Of a DNA stretch of 64,000 nucleotides, positions 27,613 to 37,397 are shown one piece after another. Source of the DNA: Arenibacter arenosicollis (GTDB lineage: Bacteria > Bacteroidota > Bacteroidia > Flavobacteriales > Flavobacteriaceae); contig NZ_JACLHY010000001.1 of assembly GCF_014397245.1 (NCBI RefSeq), positions 62,001 to 126,000 of the forward strand, given 5' to 3'. A program made the translations under genes and the position numbers. The notes below the pieces were generated by a model. That model saw only the letters and a list, made by a program, of their open reading frames with translations, did not search any database and was not told the origin of the DNA. The first letter of the stretch is position 1, and the number at the start of each line of letters is the position of its first letter.

Positions 27613-30600
27613 TCAAAAACCGAAACCGAAACCTATTTGTACCATATTGCCCTCTACGGAATTAAAGTACCCTACATTGAAAGATAGAAAATTAAATCCA
27701 CTGATCCATAGGCCCCCGCCTTGTGATGTATGCCAACGATTACTGGAATCGTTCCGCTCCCATACCCTACCATAATCAAATCCACCAAAAACGCCCAAAG
27801 TTACAGGTGCTACTGCAGTGGCATATTTCTTAATTCTAAATCTGAGATCTGTAGTCTGATAAAAATAAGAGTGACCGGCAAATCTTTCGTCCCGGAATCC
27901 ACGAAGTCCGTTTGTTCCTCCAAGGGTAGGTGCATGGTAGAAAAAATATTCGCCTCCACCAATATTGGTCTTATATTCAGCAGTTGTCCCCAGAACCAGG
28001 TCTCCTGACGGAATTAGTTTATGGCTTATTCCCGCTTTGAAGGCGAAATATCCAAATTGATTATCCGCAATTTGTGTATTTAATTTGTACCCAGCGGTTA
28101 AACCCAAATAAAGTGCCTTGGTAGGAAAATCAGCGGCATCGTCGTTTTTGTAATATGCAGAGGTCTCCGCACCTACATAATGCTGGGAATCAAAAATCTG
28201 CGGATCCAAATTAGAGGGCACAAAAAATCGATCTTGTAATTCCTTTGACTTAAAGGATTCGTATAAAGCCTTTATTTTTAACGTGTGGTATGCAATACCT
28301 GCATTAAGTTGGATTTTTTGCATTCTGGCACGGTAATAATCCCGACCCAGATCATCTTCAAGATTAACGGTTTCATTCCCAAAGCCAAAATAATTATTGG
28401 AAAACCTATTGCTAGTATAATACCCTTCCAATTCAAAATTCCATTTGGGAATAATATTGGCGTAAACCCCTTGGTAAGAAAGTTCCAATGCCTTAAACAG
28501 GAAGTAATAATTTGCCCCTACGATATGTTTTTGTCTAAAATCATGTCCGTTGAAACCCCGATTTAAATAGGTGTTTTTGACCCCCATATAAAAGCCGTCA
28601 TCGGTTCTAAATCCTATTGCCGGAAGAAATACATTGCTGTTCTCCTCTAAAAAACGCCAATGAAAAGTATTGGTCTCATAAACATCGGTTAGCTGATGGC
28701 TTGGCTTCTTTTCTTCGAACTTAATTTCCTCGTGCTTCCAATCATAGACTTTTAGACTTGCACTATTGGTGATGTTGTAAGTTTCCTTTCCGTAGCCACC
28801 AATCAATCTTATAAATATCTCATTATCACCATCACCGGACACTTCAAATATATCATCGTCCCCGAGACCGTAAATCCATATTTCCTTTGTTTTTTTACTC
28901 TCAAATGTCCGTTCGAACATCTTTTCGTTGGGTTCATCACTCAATAGCCTTCTGAGAACTACCTTGGTCTTACCTTCCGGCAGTCTGGTAATTTCCACTA
29001 GATCATCCTTTTCTGTACCATGTAACGTTACTATATTATCCAAATAATCCGCATACTGTTTTGCGTATTTAGGCAGATTGGTCAGCCTCAATTTTAAACT
29101 TTCTTTGATGTCATTGGAAGTACTATCCTGTACCTCTATGGGTAATTTTAAAAATGCCGCGTCTATTTCCCTTTCTGAAAGTTTATCTTGAATAAACCGG
29201 GCCTCTTCCTCCCACACCTTGGCATCATACTGGGTCAACAAAGTACGATCTAACCTGTTCCCACCTATATTCAACCATTTTACGTCATTAATTTCTGGAC
29301 CATATGATTGCCAGCGACGTGCATCCGGGACAAAAAGCTTAATAGCTTTCATGGCGAAACCGTCAAATTTAGGAAAGGCATTGTCCCTGTCCCTAGGGAT
29401 TGGTAAAAATTCCTTATCGCCATCCTTTTTCTCATATTCTGCCCAACGCCATTGATCCTGATGCCTATCCCAATCGCCAATGAGCATATCAAAAATACGG
29501 GCTCTAATAAAATCCCTTTGGTCTATAGTATAGGATTCATCACCACTGATTTTTTCCAACATGTCCGTAGTACTCTCCATCTCCTTCATTTTTCCCGACT
29601 CATCGATAGTACGTCTATATCCTTTAAAATTTGTTTGTTCGTCTGAAGGCCGTTCTTCAATAAAATAAAGTTCATCCCCAAATTGCTCATTTAAGTCGCC
29701 AAGACGTTCCTGTTTGGGGATATAAAAAAGACTTGGACTGGAATGGTTGACATTTACTGCCTGAGCCAAAGGATTTATGACCAACTGCATATACGGATGT
29801 GCTGTTGTAAAGAAATCTGATATTACTTCTTCTGTCCAAGTATCCTTATAGTCATTTTCTTCGAAAGCAATTCCTTTAACTTTAAACTTAAGGAATTTCA
29901 GTGCATTTTTACGAAGGGAACGCATTGAAAATTCCCTGCCGTTATTATCTTCTAAACGAATGGAGTAAGATTGATGGCCCCCACCTTCCTTGGTTACCTT
30001 TAACCCTCCATAAAGCGTATCCAAATAAGCTATAGGAGCGGTCACTGAAGTGCCAAAATAGTTTCTATAGCGTTCTCCCCATAAAAACTTATAGAAGCCC
30101 GATTTGTTCAGTTCTTCCTTATTATCGGTAACAGCATCCTTTTTGGTGCTATTGGAAATTACAGGAAAATTATGTGGTGCACTTTCTTTGTCCAATTTCG
30201 GAAGTATGTTAATAGTATTCTTATCATCTCCCTCACTTATAAAAGTGACTTTTGACGAGCCATCCTTGAAATATTCCAGTTTAGCGAATCCTTCTGCGCC
30301 ATGAGTGTATTTCCCTTCATAATCCAACGACCCTCCAATGGTGGTAATTTTATCCGCACCCAATTTAGTCGGTGTTTTTTGGAAAAGGGACCCTCCAATC
30401 ACTTGATGTATGCCACCTCCCGTGAGATATTGCAAACTTTCTTCATGACCGGAAACAATAGTGATCCTATCGGAGGCTTTGGCTAAAGCGCTAACCAGAA
30501 TCCTTAAGTAATTGTAACGTCTCGAATTTAAAAGCTCTGGAGAAAAGGCACCTAAATCCGAAATACCATTCATAACTGTTCCCAATACCGGTATAGGGGT

Positions 30601-31326
30601 TATATGGCTTTTAAAACTTTCCTTTCCCGCATATTTACCATTACTAAATATAGGATGGTGCATGGCAATTACGATATTTTTATCCTGACCATCGTTGATA
30701 TAGCCTTCCAATTCTTCCAGAAACCTTCTCCTAGTATTAATATCGGTACACTTTTTATTTATGTCCTTTACACGTGACCAATTGGAAATGAACCATTTGG
30801 AATCAACCACAATTAAATCCAGCTTATCATTGATCTCCATATGCTCTATTGGACAAGCATTCTCAGGATAAAAACTGATTTTATCCTGTTCCAAATCCTT
30901 GATATAATCCTCTATTTTTTCAACCTTATCTGAATCGAATTCCTTCCATTCATTGTTTCCTGGAAGAAAAATGGTCTTCCCCTTAAAATTGTCCAATAGT
31001 TTAATTTGCTCATCCAATAAGTCTTTGTCTTCGCTCCAAGCACCTTCATTTTCCGATATATTATCTCCTGTGAAAATTAGGGTACTTTCCTCCGGTGCAC
31101 TTGCCAGTGCAGAGGCAAGAAGATTCTCTGCTCCTCCGGACCCACCATTTCCTTTGTTTCCGAACCCTCCGGCAATATAAAAGGTATGCAATAGATCTTT
31201 AGTGCCGGACGAGGATATCTGTACGGGAACTGGTTCAGCAAATTGGGGGGAATAGGTAGCACATGCATTCATAAAGAATGCAATGCATATGTAATATACT
31301 ACTTTGATGTATTGTTGTGGATTCAT
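27613..31326 (-). CDS. Metallophosphoesterase-domain / outer-membrane barrel lipoprotein (1237 aa)
   Basis: A lipoprotein signal ends at MNAC (Cys22). Residues ~45-350 form a calcineurin-like phosphoesterase domain with FTGDNISENE, FLPGNNEW, IAMHHPIF and VSGHEES; the last replaces the usual GHxH, so activity is uncertain. A long middle region (400-860) includes DWDRHQDQWRW and IPRDRDNAFPKFDG, kinase-like in appearance but not assigned. The final ~350 residues are beta-strand rich and end in MVQIGFGFGF, an outer-membrane barrel of Omp85/surface-antigen type with the motif GLRGFRDERFAG. The whole looks like a surface-associated enzyme tethered to or passing through its own barrel. It converges on tonB. 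Confidence 0.8.
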   Translation of the reverse strand: MNPQQYIKVVYYICIAFFMNACATYSPQFAEPVPVQISSSGTKDLLHTFYIAGGFGNKGNGGSGGAENLLASALASAPEESTLIFTGDNISENEGAWSEDKDLLDEQIKLLDNFKGKTIFLPGNNEWKEFDSDKVEKIEDYIKDLEQDKISFYPENACPIEHMEINDKLDLIVVDSKWFISNWSRVKDINKKCTDINTRRRFLEELEGYINDGQDKNIVIAMHHPIFSNGKYAGKESFKSHITPIPVLGTVMNGISDLGAFSPELLNSRRYNYLRILVSALAKASDRITIVSGHEESLQYLTGGGIHQVIGGSLFQKTPTKLGADKITTIGGSLDYEGKYTHGAEGFAKLEYFKDGSSKVTFISEGDDKNTINILPKLDKESAPHNFPVISNSTKKDAVTDNKEELNKSGFYKFLWGERYRNYFGTSVTAPIAYLDTLYGGLKVTKEGGGHQSYSIRLEDNNGREFSMRSLRKNALKFLKFKVKGIAFEENDYKDTWTEEVISDFFTTAHPYMQLVINPLAQAVNVNHSSPSLFYIPKQERLGDLNEQFGDELYFIEERPSDEQTNFKGYRRTIDESGKMKEMESTTDMLEKISGDESYTIDQRDFIRARIFDMLIGDWDRHQDQWRWAEYEKKDGDKEFLPIPRDRDNAFPKFDGFAMKAIKLFVPDARRWQSYGPEINDVKWLNIGGNRLDRTLLTQYDAKVWEEEARFIQDKLSEREIDAAFLKLPIEVQDSTSNDIKESLKLRLTNLPKYAKQYADYLDNIVTLHGTEKDDLVEITRLPEGKTKVVLRRLLSDEPNEKMFERTFESKKTKEIWIYGLGDDDIFEVSGDGDNEIFIRLIGGYGKETYNITNSASLKVYDWKHEEIKFEEKKPSHQLTDVYETNTFHWRFLEENSNVFLPAIGFRTDDGFYMGVKNTYLNRGFNGHDFRQKHIVGANYYFLFKALELSYQGVYANIIPKWNFELEGYYTSNRFSNNYFGFGNETVNLEDDLGRDYYRARMQKIQLNAGIAYHTLKIKALYESFKSKELQDRFFVPSNLDPQIFDSQHYVGAETSAYYKNDDAADFPTKALYLGLTAGYKLNTQIADNQFGYFAFKAGISHKLIPSGDLVLGTTAEYKTNIGGGEYFFYHAPTLGGTNGLRGFRDERFAGHSYFYQTTDLRFRIKKYATAVAPVTLGVFGGFDYGRVWERNDSSNRWHTSQGGGLWISGFNFLSFNVGYFNSVEGNMVQIGFGFGF

Positions 31327-31429
31327 TTTTTAAGAGCTAAGGTTAGTTGGTTTAAACACCCTGAATAGGTTGTGTTTCATACGGCATTAGGGCACTAAAT
31401 CACAACGCTACTTCGACTTCCCTATAGTG

Positions 31430-31606
31430 TCAATTTTCAATAACAACCCCCGATAAAATAAGTCCGGCAAGGATAATTAATAGGACAGCGGTAATAATGG
31501 TAGCCCCTATTTTAGTCTTTTTATTATCCTGAAAAATATAATTATCCCTATGATCATTTTCGTCTTTTAAGATTTGGGTGTTTTCTCCCCCTTGTTTTCT
31601 GGTCAT
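31430..31606 (-). CDS. Small single-TM protein (58 aa), function unknown
   Basis: ATG at 31604-31606 opens a frame to TGA at 31430-31432. It encodes a hydrophilic, charged N-terminal half (MTRKQGGENTQILKDENDHR) and one clear TM segment (about residues 33-54), followed by VIEN. It lies 103 nt upstream of the 1237-aa gene on the same strand and may be co-transcribed. The soluble-then-TM layout is coherent; I know no family. Confidence 0.55.
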   Translation of the reverse strand: MTRKQGGENTQILKDENDHRDNYIFQDNKKTKIGATIITAVLLIILAGLILSGVVIEN

Positions 31607-31899
31607 ATTCCTATTTTTTTGAATACTCCAAAATACATCGCCTTAACAACAGCACTTAATGCAATCGGCTAAAATGTTAACTCTTTTATCCTGACTAATA
31701 AAAATAGAATTTGGTATTAAAAATGGCCTGAAACTTACTATCCACGAAGTAAGCCTAGGCGCATCCCACCGTAGGATAGTTATGGGATGATATGGGCATT
31801 AGTGCCAAAAACCATCGTGAAAAGATTTCCGGATTGAATTTTACTGCAACCAGAACTGCAAAAAAGCAGTCCTGACTTCTTCTAAGAAAAGAGGAGAAG

Positions 31900-31926
31900 A
31901 AAAAACCCCGAAATCTGGTTTCGGGG
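31900..31926 (-). terminator. Rho-independent terminator after tyrS
   Basis: An 8-bp stem (31906-31913 with 31919-31926, CCCCGAAA type) with a 5-nt loop is followed on the minus strand by a T-run. It is 20 nt past the tyrS stop. Confidence 0.88.
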
Positions 31927-31945
31927 CATCTATGAATCCTGGTAT

Positions 31946-33241
31946 TTATTGAATCACTAACACAAAATAATTCTTTTTCCCGCGCTGTAACAAAACAAAC
32001 TTATTGTTGATAAGATCTTCAGTGGTAATAATATAATCTTCCTTGACCTTTTCCTTATTTACGGAAATGGAATTTTGTTTCAATTCGCGTCTAGCTTCCC
32101 CATTAGACCCTAAAAAGCCGGTTTTTGCAGCCAAGGCCGCAATCATATCCAGGCCATTTTCAATGTCTTCCTTGGAAACCTCAGCCTGTGGCACACCCTC
32201 AAAAACATCCAAAAATGTCTTTTCATTCAGTTTTTTCAGGTCCTCGGAGGTCGATTTTCCAAATAGAATATCACTGGCCTTTATAGCGTTGTCCAAATCT
32301 TCCTGTGAGTGCACCATTACCGTGACCTCATCGGCTAAACGCTTTTGAAGAACCCTTAAATGTGGAGCTTCTTGATGTGTTTTTACCAAATTTTCTATTT
32401 CCTGTTTCGGTAAGAAAGTAAAGATTTTGATATATTTTTCAGCATCCTCATCGGAGGTATTAAGCCAATATTGATAAAATTTATAGGGCGATGTTCTTTC
32501 CGAATCCAACCATATATTGCCCCCTTCAGATTTCCCAAATTTGGTGCCATCGGCCTTTGTAATCAAAGGACAGGTAAGGGCAAATCCCTTTCCGCCACCT
32601 ATTCTACGAATTAGTTCTGTACCCGTAGTTATATTTCCCCATTGATCGCTACCACCCATTTGAAGGGTACAGTTATACTCTCTAAAAAGGTGCAAAAAAT
32701 CATATCCCTGCACCAATTGATAGGTGAATTCCGTAAAGGACATACCTTCTTTGGCTTCGGCCGACAAACGTTTTTTAACGGAATCCTTGGCCATCATATA
32801 ATTTACCGTAATGTGTTTCCCAACATCACGTATGAATTCCAGAAAGGAGAAATCCTTCATCCAATCATAGTTATTCACTAAGATGGCACTATTGTCCTTT
32901 CCACTGTTAAAATCCAAAAAACGGGAAAGTTGTGCTTTTATAGCAGCCTGATTATGAGCCAAAGTGGCCTCATCCAATAAATTGCGCTCCGTAGATTTTC
33001 CTGAAGGATCACCGATCATCCCCGTTGCCCCGCCTATCAATGCATAAGGTTTATGCCCAGCCAATTGAAAATGGCGTAGCATCATAACACCTACCAAATG
33101 ACCTATATGAAGCGAATCTGCTGTTGGATCTATTCCCACATAGGAGGATTGCATTCCACTTAACAAATGTTCTTCAGTACCGGGCATTGCATCGTGCAAC
33201 ATTCCTCTCCAAGTTAATTCTTCTACAAAGTTTATAGTCAT
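31946..33241 (-). CDS. tyrS: Tyrosine-tRNA ligase
   Basis: This 431-aa class I aminoacyl-tRNA synthetase charges tRNA-Tyr. It has the HIGH motif in [14 protein letters not shown] (~residue 43), the Tyr/tRNA pocket region [14 protein letters not shown], and the second signature as KFGKSEGG (~230). A C-terminal S4 RNA-binding domain (about 365-431) is present. Length matches TyrRS of the TyrS (not TyrZ) type. Monocistronic, with its own promoter and terminator. Confidence 0.96.
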   Translation of the reverse strand: MTINFVEELTWRGMLHDAMPGTEEHLLSGMQSSYVGIDPTADSLHIGHLVGVMMLRHFQLAGHKPYALIGGATGMIGDPSGKSTERNLLDEATLAHNQAAIKAQLSRFLDFNSGKDNSAILVNNYDWMKDFSFLEFIRDVGKHITVNYMMAKDSVKKRLSAEAKEGMSFTEFTYQLVQGYDFLHLFREYNCTLQMGGSDQWGNITTGTELIRRIGGGKGFALTCPLITKADGTKFGKSEGGNIWLDSERTSPYKFYQYWLNTSDEDAEKYIKIFTFLPKQEIENLVKTHQEAPHLRVLQKRLADEVTVMVHSQEDLDNAIKASDILFGKSTSEDLKKLNEKTFLDVFEGVPQAEVSKEDIENGLDMIAALAAKTGFLGSNGEARRELKQNSISVNKEKVKEDYIITTEDLINNKFVLLQRGKKNYFVLVIQ

Positions 33242-33271
33242 GCCTTAAATATTCTAATTCAATAATAGCTG

Positions 33272-33279
33272 CAAATATA
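33272..33279 (-). promoter_or_regulatory. tyrS: -7 box for tyrS
   Basis: On the minus strand this reads TATATTTG, an exact TAnnTTTG, 30 nt upstream of the tyrS ATG. No well-spaced -33 TTG is evident. Confidence 0.5.
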
Positions 33280-33335
33280 AAATAAATAGGTTGCTTAAGT
33301 CCTGATGAAAACGGAATAAATTGAAGTCAAATGAG

Positions 33336-33343
33336 TAAATTTG
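33336..33343 (+). promoter_or_regulatory. -7 box immediately before the epimerase gene
   Basis: TAAATTTG matches TAnnTTTG and ends 4 nt before the ATG at 33348. If used, the transcript would start at about the A of the ATG, making the mRNA leaderless. Confidence 0.4.
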
Positions 33344-33347
33344 CGCC

Positions 33348-34355
33348 ATGATTTTAGTCACAGGCGGTACTGGTTTGGTAGGAGCACACCTTCTTTTGCA
33401 CTTATTGCAAAAAGATGTCCCGGTCAAAGCCATTCATAGGAAAAAGAGCAACCTAAAGGAAGTGGAAGAAGTTTTCGGTTATTACACCGACAAATCCCAA
33501 GAACTTTTTCAAAAAATCTCATGGATAGAGGCAGACCTTAACGACCTTCCAGCGCTGGAAATCGCTTTTGAAAACGTTACCCAAGTTTATCATTGTGCGG
33601 CCTTAATTTCTTTTGACCCCAATGATTATGAACTTTTGCGTACCGTAAATATTGAAGGCACAAAAAATATTGTGAATCTTTGTATTGCCAATGGTGTAAA
33701 AAAATTGTGTCACATAAGTTCCATAGGCGCTATTGGGAGAACTGTGGGCAACCAAGAGGCTACGGAGGAAACCGAATGGAATTCCCAACAGAGCAATGTC
33801 TATGCCTTAACAAAGATGGATGCCGAGCTGGAAGTTTGGAGAGGAGCGCAAGAAGGCCTTCCGGTTGTAATAATAAATCCTGGCGTAATTTTGGGCCCTG
33901 GTTTTTGGAATACTGGGACCGGAATTTTGTTTAAAACGGCTTTTAAAGCACGTAAATACTATCCGCCGGGAGGAACAGGTTTTGTTACCGTAAGTGATGT
34001 GGTAAAAATAATGACCCAATTAATGGAGTCTTCCATAACCAATGAAAAATTTATCGTGGTGGCAGATCAACTTTCATATAAAGAAATTCTTTATAAAGTT
34101 ACACAGGCTTTTGGTAAACCTAGTCCCAACAGGGAGCTTAAATTTTGGGAATTGGAAATCCTATGGCGACTGGATTGGCTTAGAAATATCTTTTGGAATA
34201 GCGGAAGAAAACTTACCCAGATTTCAGTTTCTTCTTTAAGAAAAAACCAAAAATTCGATAACAGCAAAATCCAAAAACAATTGGGGTATTCCTTTGAAGA
34301 ACTGGATGGAACCATTGAAATGTCCTGCCAAAAGTTTATTGAACGGAATCCTTAG
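33348..34355 (+). CDS. NAD(P)-dependent epimerase/dehydratase (extended SDR, dihydroflavonol-reductase-like)
   Basis: This 335-aa extended short-chain dehydrogenase has the nucleotide-binding motif VTGGTGLVGAHLLL at its N-terminus, the HISSIGAIG strand, and the YALTKMDAE catalytic Tyr-Lys pair (~152-156). The overall pattern resembles dihydroflavonol-4-reductase/hopanoid-HpnA-like SDRs. Substrate is unknown. Its 3' end overlaps the convergent DUF4296 gene by 20 nt. Confidence 0.87.
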   Translation: MILVTGGTGLVGAHLLLHLLQKDVPVKAIHRKKSNLKEVEEVFGYYTDKSQELFQKISWIEADLNDLPALEIAFENVTQVYHCAALISFDPNDYELLRTVNIEGTKNIVNLCIANGVKKLCHISSIGAIGRTVGNQEATEETEWNSQQSNVYALTKMDAELEVWRGAQEGLPVVIINPGVILGPGFWNTGTGILFKTAFKARKYYPPGGTGFVTVSDVVKIMTQLMESSITNEKFIVVADQLSYKEILYKVTQAFGKPSPNRELKFWELEILWRLDWLRNIFWNSGRKLTQISVSSLRKNQKFDNSKIQKQLGYSFEELDGTIEMSCQKFIERNP

Positions 34356-34764
34356 AATTAACCTGCTTTTTTTTCAGATTTGGATTCAATTTCTCTTTGG
34401 CCTCCATTAGGGAATCCTGTTTCTGCTGCCTTTCCTCCTCAAAAAACTTCTCATCCTCCTCCAATTTATCCTTTACTTTGGTATAAATAGACTCATATAC
34501 AGTGGGTATAGAGGCATAATAGGTATCACTCCCTACAAATTGCACGCTATCGATCCCATATTTGGAATAAATATACTCCATAGGTTCAATCTCATATTCA
34601 TTTAAAATGCTTTCGTTAATTATCTTACCTGCATTTAATAGGGATATGTCGTATAATATGGTGGCCATTTTATCCTCCGGAATAAGATTTTCCGGTTTTT
34701 CTACCACCTTTTCATTACAGGAAAACAACAAACCTAGAAAAATGGGAACTATATATTTTACCAT
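34336..34764 (-). CDS. DUF4296 lipoprotein
   Basis: This 142-aa protein has a lipoprotein signal ending in LLFSC (Cys16), then the DUF4296 helical region (PEDKMATILYDISLLNAG, YIYSKYGIDSVQFVGSDTYYAS) and a highly charged C-terminal coiled-coil-like tail. Function unknown; the family is common in Bacteroidota and often follows pyrC as here (2-nt gap). Confidence 0.82.
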   Translation of the reverse strand: MVKYIVPIFLGLLFSCNEKVVEKPENLIPEDKMATILYDISLLNAGKIINESILNEYEIEPMEYIYSKYGIDSVQFVGSDTYYASIPTVYESIYTKVKDKLEEDEKFFEEERQQKQDSLMEAKEKLNPNLKKKQVNSKDSVQ

Positions 34765-34766
34765 TG

Positions 34767-36104
34767 CTATCTATTAAAAGTTAACCTCATGGCCTTTCTC
34801 TCTTCCGAAAAATTGCCATTCTCATAAGCCAAATGACCATTTACAAAAGTATGGGTAATCTTAGACTTAAACGAGTTTCCTTCGAATGGAGACCACCCGC
34901 ATTTATACGCGATATTTTCCTTGGTCACCGTCCAGGAATCCTTAAGATCCAACACCACTAAATCCGCATAATAACCTTCCTTTATAAATCCACGATTTTT
35001 TACTTGGAACAATTTGGCTGGGTTGTGGCACATTTTCTGAACAATTTTCTCCAAGCCTATCCTTCCTGAATGATAGTATTCCAGCATTGCAGGCAAGGCA
35101 TGTTGAACCAAAGGACCTCCCGATGGCGCTGAAGTGTAGACATTGTTCTTTTCCTCCAAAGTATGTGGAGCATGGTCAGTAGCAATCACATCTATACGGT
35201 CATCCAATAGGGCTTCCCAGAGCTGATCCCTATCCACTGCAGTTTTTACCGCAGGATTCCATTTTATTAAAGTTCCCTTGGTGTCGTAATCCTCATCCGA
35301 AAACCAAAGATGATGTATACAGACTTCGGCAGTAATCTTTTTATCCTCAAGAGGGATATCATTTCTAAAAAGCTCTGTTTCCTTTCCTGTAGAAACATGA
35401 AAAACATGAAATCTGGCCCCTGTTTTTTTTGCCAAGGCTATGGCTCTCGAAGAAGAAAGATAACAGGCTTCGGCACTCCTGATCAAAGGATGGTATTTAA
35501 TGGGAATATCATCACCAAATTGAGCCTTGTATGTAGCAAAATTCGCCTTTATAGTAGCCTCGTCCTCACAATGTGCAGAAATTACCATCTCGGTATTCCT
35601 AAATATCTTTTCGATTACCTCCTCATTATCTACCAACATGTTTCCTGTGGAGGATCCTAAAAAGAGTTTAACTCCGGAGCAGGCATTCTTATCCAATTTT
35701 TTTATCTCTTCCAAATTATCATTGGTACCCCCAAATAAAAAGGAATAATTGGCAAAGGCAGAGTTTCTTGCCATTTCAAACTTGGACTCCAAGGCTTCAA
35801 TCGTAGTGGTTTGGGGATTGGTATTAGGCTGTTCCATAAAGGAAGTTATTCCGCCAGCAACCGCTGCCCGGCTCTCCGTACCAATGGTACCCTTGTGGGT
35901 TAGACCTGGTTCCCTAAAATGTACTTGATCATCTATGACCCCGGGAATTACGTATTTCCCGTCCACATCGATAACCTTTGTGGCTGTATCCGCAGAAACA
36001 TTTGCCTCTATTTTAACAATAATATCATCTTCCAGCAATATATCACTAGGGAACACTTTATTGTCATTAACAATTGTAGCGTTTTTCAATAATATCCTTC
36101 CCAT
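34767..36104 (-). CDS. pyrC: Dihydroorotase (class I)
   Basis: This 445-aa amidohydrolase catalyses ring closure of N-carbamoyl-aspartate to dihydroorotate in pyrimidine synthesis. Zn ligands are in DDQVHFREPG (HxR, about 60-66), further His residues in VISAHCE and FHVFHVSTG, and the Asp in ATDHAPHT (~307). CSGVKLFLGSSTG holds the candidate bridging Lys. The length fits class I bacterial enzymes. It starts 1 nt after the mannosyltransferase stop, so the two are co-transcribed. Confidence 0.9.
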   Translation of the reverse strand: MGRILLKNATIVNDNKVFPSDILLEDDIIVKIEANVSADTATKVIDVDGKYVIPGVIDDQVHFREPGLTHKGTIGTESRAAVAGGITSFMEQPNTNPQTTTIEALESKFEMARNSAFANYSFLFGGTNDNLEEIKKLDKNACSGVKLFLGSSTGNMLVDNEEVIEKIFRNTEMVISAHCEDEATIKANFATYKAQFGDDIPIKYHPLIRSAEACYLSSSRAIALAKKTGARFHVFHVSTGKETELFRNDIPLEDKKITAEVCIHHLWFSDEDYDTKGTLIKWNPAVKTAVDRDQLWEALLDDRIDVIATDHAPHTLEEKNNVYTSAPSGGPLVQHALPAMLEYYHSGRIGLEKIVQKMCHNPAKLFQVKNRGFIKEGYYADLVVLDLKDSWTVTKENIAYKCGWSPFEGNSFKSKITHTFVNGHLAYENGNFSEERKAMRLTFNR

Positions 36105-36105
36105 T

Positions 36106-36834
36106 CTAAAACTTATTTTTATGAAATAAACTGCTCACTTTCATCTGAATCACCCCAAAAATGGCCTCATTTATAATGGAAGCACTCATCTTTGACTTAC
36201 CCCTTATTCTATCGGTAAAAATAATAGGCACCTCTTCAATATTATACTTTTTTAAATGGGCCCTAAACTTCATTTCTATTTGAAATGCATATCCAATAAA
36301 TTTAATGGAATCCAAATTGATCGTTTCCAAAACCTTTCTCTTATAACAAACAAACCCTGCAGTAGGGTCATGAACCTTCATTCCTGTTATTAATTTAACA
36401 TAGAACGAAGCCGCATAAGACAACAATATCCGGTGTAAGGGCCAATTTACAACATTAATACCCTTCTTGTATCGGGACCCCACAGCCACATCTGCCCCAT
36501 CAACACAAGCTTGGCGCAGTTTTATAAGGTCTGAAGGGGCGTGCGAAAAATCGGCATCCATCTCAAAAATATATTCATATTTTCTTTCTATTGCCCATTT
36601 AAACCCATGAATATAGGCTGTTCCCAATCCAAATTTATCCTGTCTTACTTCTAAAAACAAGCGATCTAAATATTGTCCCTGCAAATTTCTTACGGCATTG
36701 GAAGTGCCGTCCGGAGAATTATCATCTACCACCAGTACATGAAAATCCTGCTCCAAAGCAAAGACGGAATGAATAATGAGTTCAATGTTTTCAATTTCAT
36801 TGAAGGTAGGAATAATGACTAAGCTATCCGCCAT
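36106..36834 (-). CDS. Polyprenol monophosphomannose synthase (DPM1-like GT2)
   Basis: This 242-aa GT2 glycosyltransferase has the N-terminal IIPTFNEIENIELII, the nucleotide-binding VVDDNSPDGTS (DD ~37), the DxD-like EMDADFSHAP (~95) and the RIRGKSKMS acceptor-loop motif typical of dolichol/polyprenol-phosphate mannosyltransferases. No C-terminal TM domain is present, as in the DPM1-only type. It loads mannose onto a lipid carrier for protein or glycan mannosylation at the membrane. Confidence 0.88.
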   Translation of the reverse strand: MADSLVIIPTFNEIENIELIIHSVFALEQDFHVLVVDDNSPDGTSNAVRNLQGQYLDRLFLEVRQDKFGLGTAYIHGFKWAIERKYEYIFEMDADFSHAPSDLIKLRQACVDGADVAVGSRYKKGINVVNWPLHRILLSYAASFYVKLITGMKVHDPTAGFVCYKRKVLETINLDSIKFIGYAFQIEMKFRAHLKKYNIEEVPIIFTDRIRGKSKMSASIINEAIFGVIQMKVSSLFHKNKF

Positions 36835-36853
36835 CTAGGTATTGCAATTTTAG

Positions 36854-36861
36854 CAAAAATA
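36854..36861 (-). promoter_or_regulatory. -7 box for the mannosyltransferase-pyrC-DUF4296 operon
   Basis: On the minus strand TATTTTTG is an exact TAnnTTTG, 19 nt upstream of the ATG at 36834. Confidence 0.5.
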
Positions 36862-37021
36862 GTATTTTAAAAACTGTAGCGAAAAAACATGGAGGTTTTA
36901 TGATTTTTTTAAAGATTTAATATTCTTGGAAAGTTATCTTTTCTGCTCGACAACGAGATATTTTCATTGATATCGATTTTAAATAAGTAGATATATCCTA
37001 CTGACCATACTTCAAAAAAAA

Positions 37022-37053
37022 CCTAAAGTTACTTGACAAAAAAGAACTTTAGG
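37022..37053. repeat. 9-bp inverted repeat in the intergenic region
   Basis: CCTAAAGTT and its exact reverse complement AACTTTAGG flank a 14-nt spacer. With no T-run and no gene directly upstream on either strand, it is more like a regulator site than a terminator. Confidence 0.4.
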
Positions 37054-37397
37054 GAGTGCTATACCTTCTTTTAAAAGGAAAAGAAAAATAAATCTTATTT
37101 ACTGCATGTACTCTAAGGAAGGATAAATACCGCCCTATTTGGCTTCTTGTATTTTTTCCATGGATTTAGTCCTAAAAAAGCTTAGGTTTGGACTAGATTT
37201 CCGAATCATCCTTATAAACAACAAAGTAACCCGCATTAAACATACAAGATAAAATTAGCGCTGGTTAACACTAAATGGAATGGAGAAAACGTTATTACAA
37301 CTTTCCATAGTTGAATAAAAAATTGTTGGTTTAATGGATAACTTGAGCCGCGAATAATATTGAGAATATCTCGGGAAATAAACAATAGGCAGGACAA

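Larger units (their letters stand above)
31327..31945. other. 619-nt intergenic region upstream of the 1237-aa gene
   Basis: It holds the 58-aa minus-strand frame (31430-31606) and the tyrS terminator (31900-31926). From 31607 to 31899 I see no coding frame or exact promoter box. Confidence 0.6.
36835..37397. other. 563-nt intergenic region between divergent operons
   Basis: AT-rich, with no convincing coding frame. It holds the mannosyltransferase -7 box near its left end and a 9-bp inverted repeat (37022-37030 with 37045-37053; 14-nt loop). No exact promoter box is visible just before the DUF4271 gene. Confidence 0.6.
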
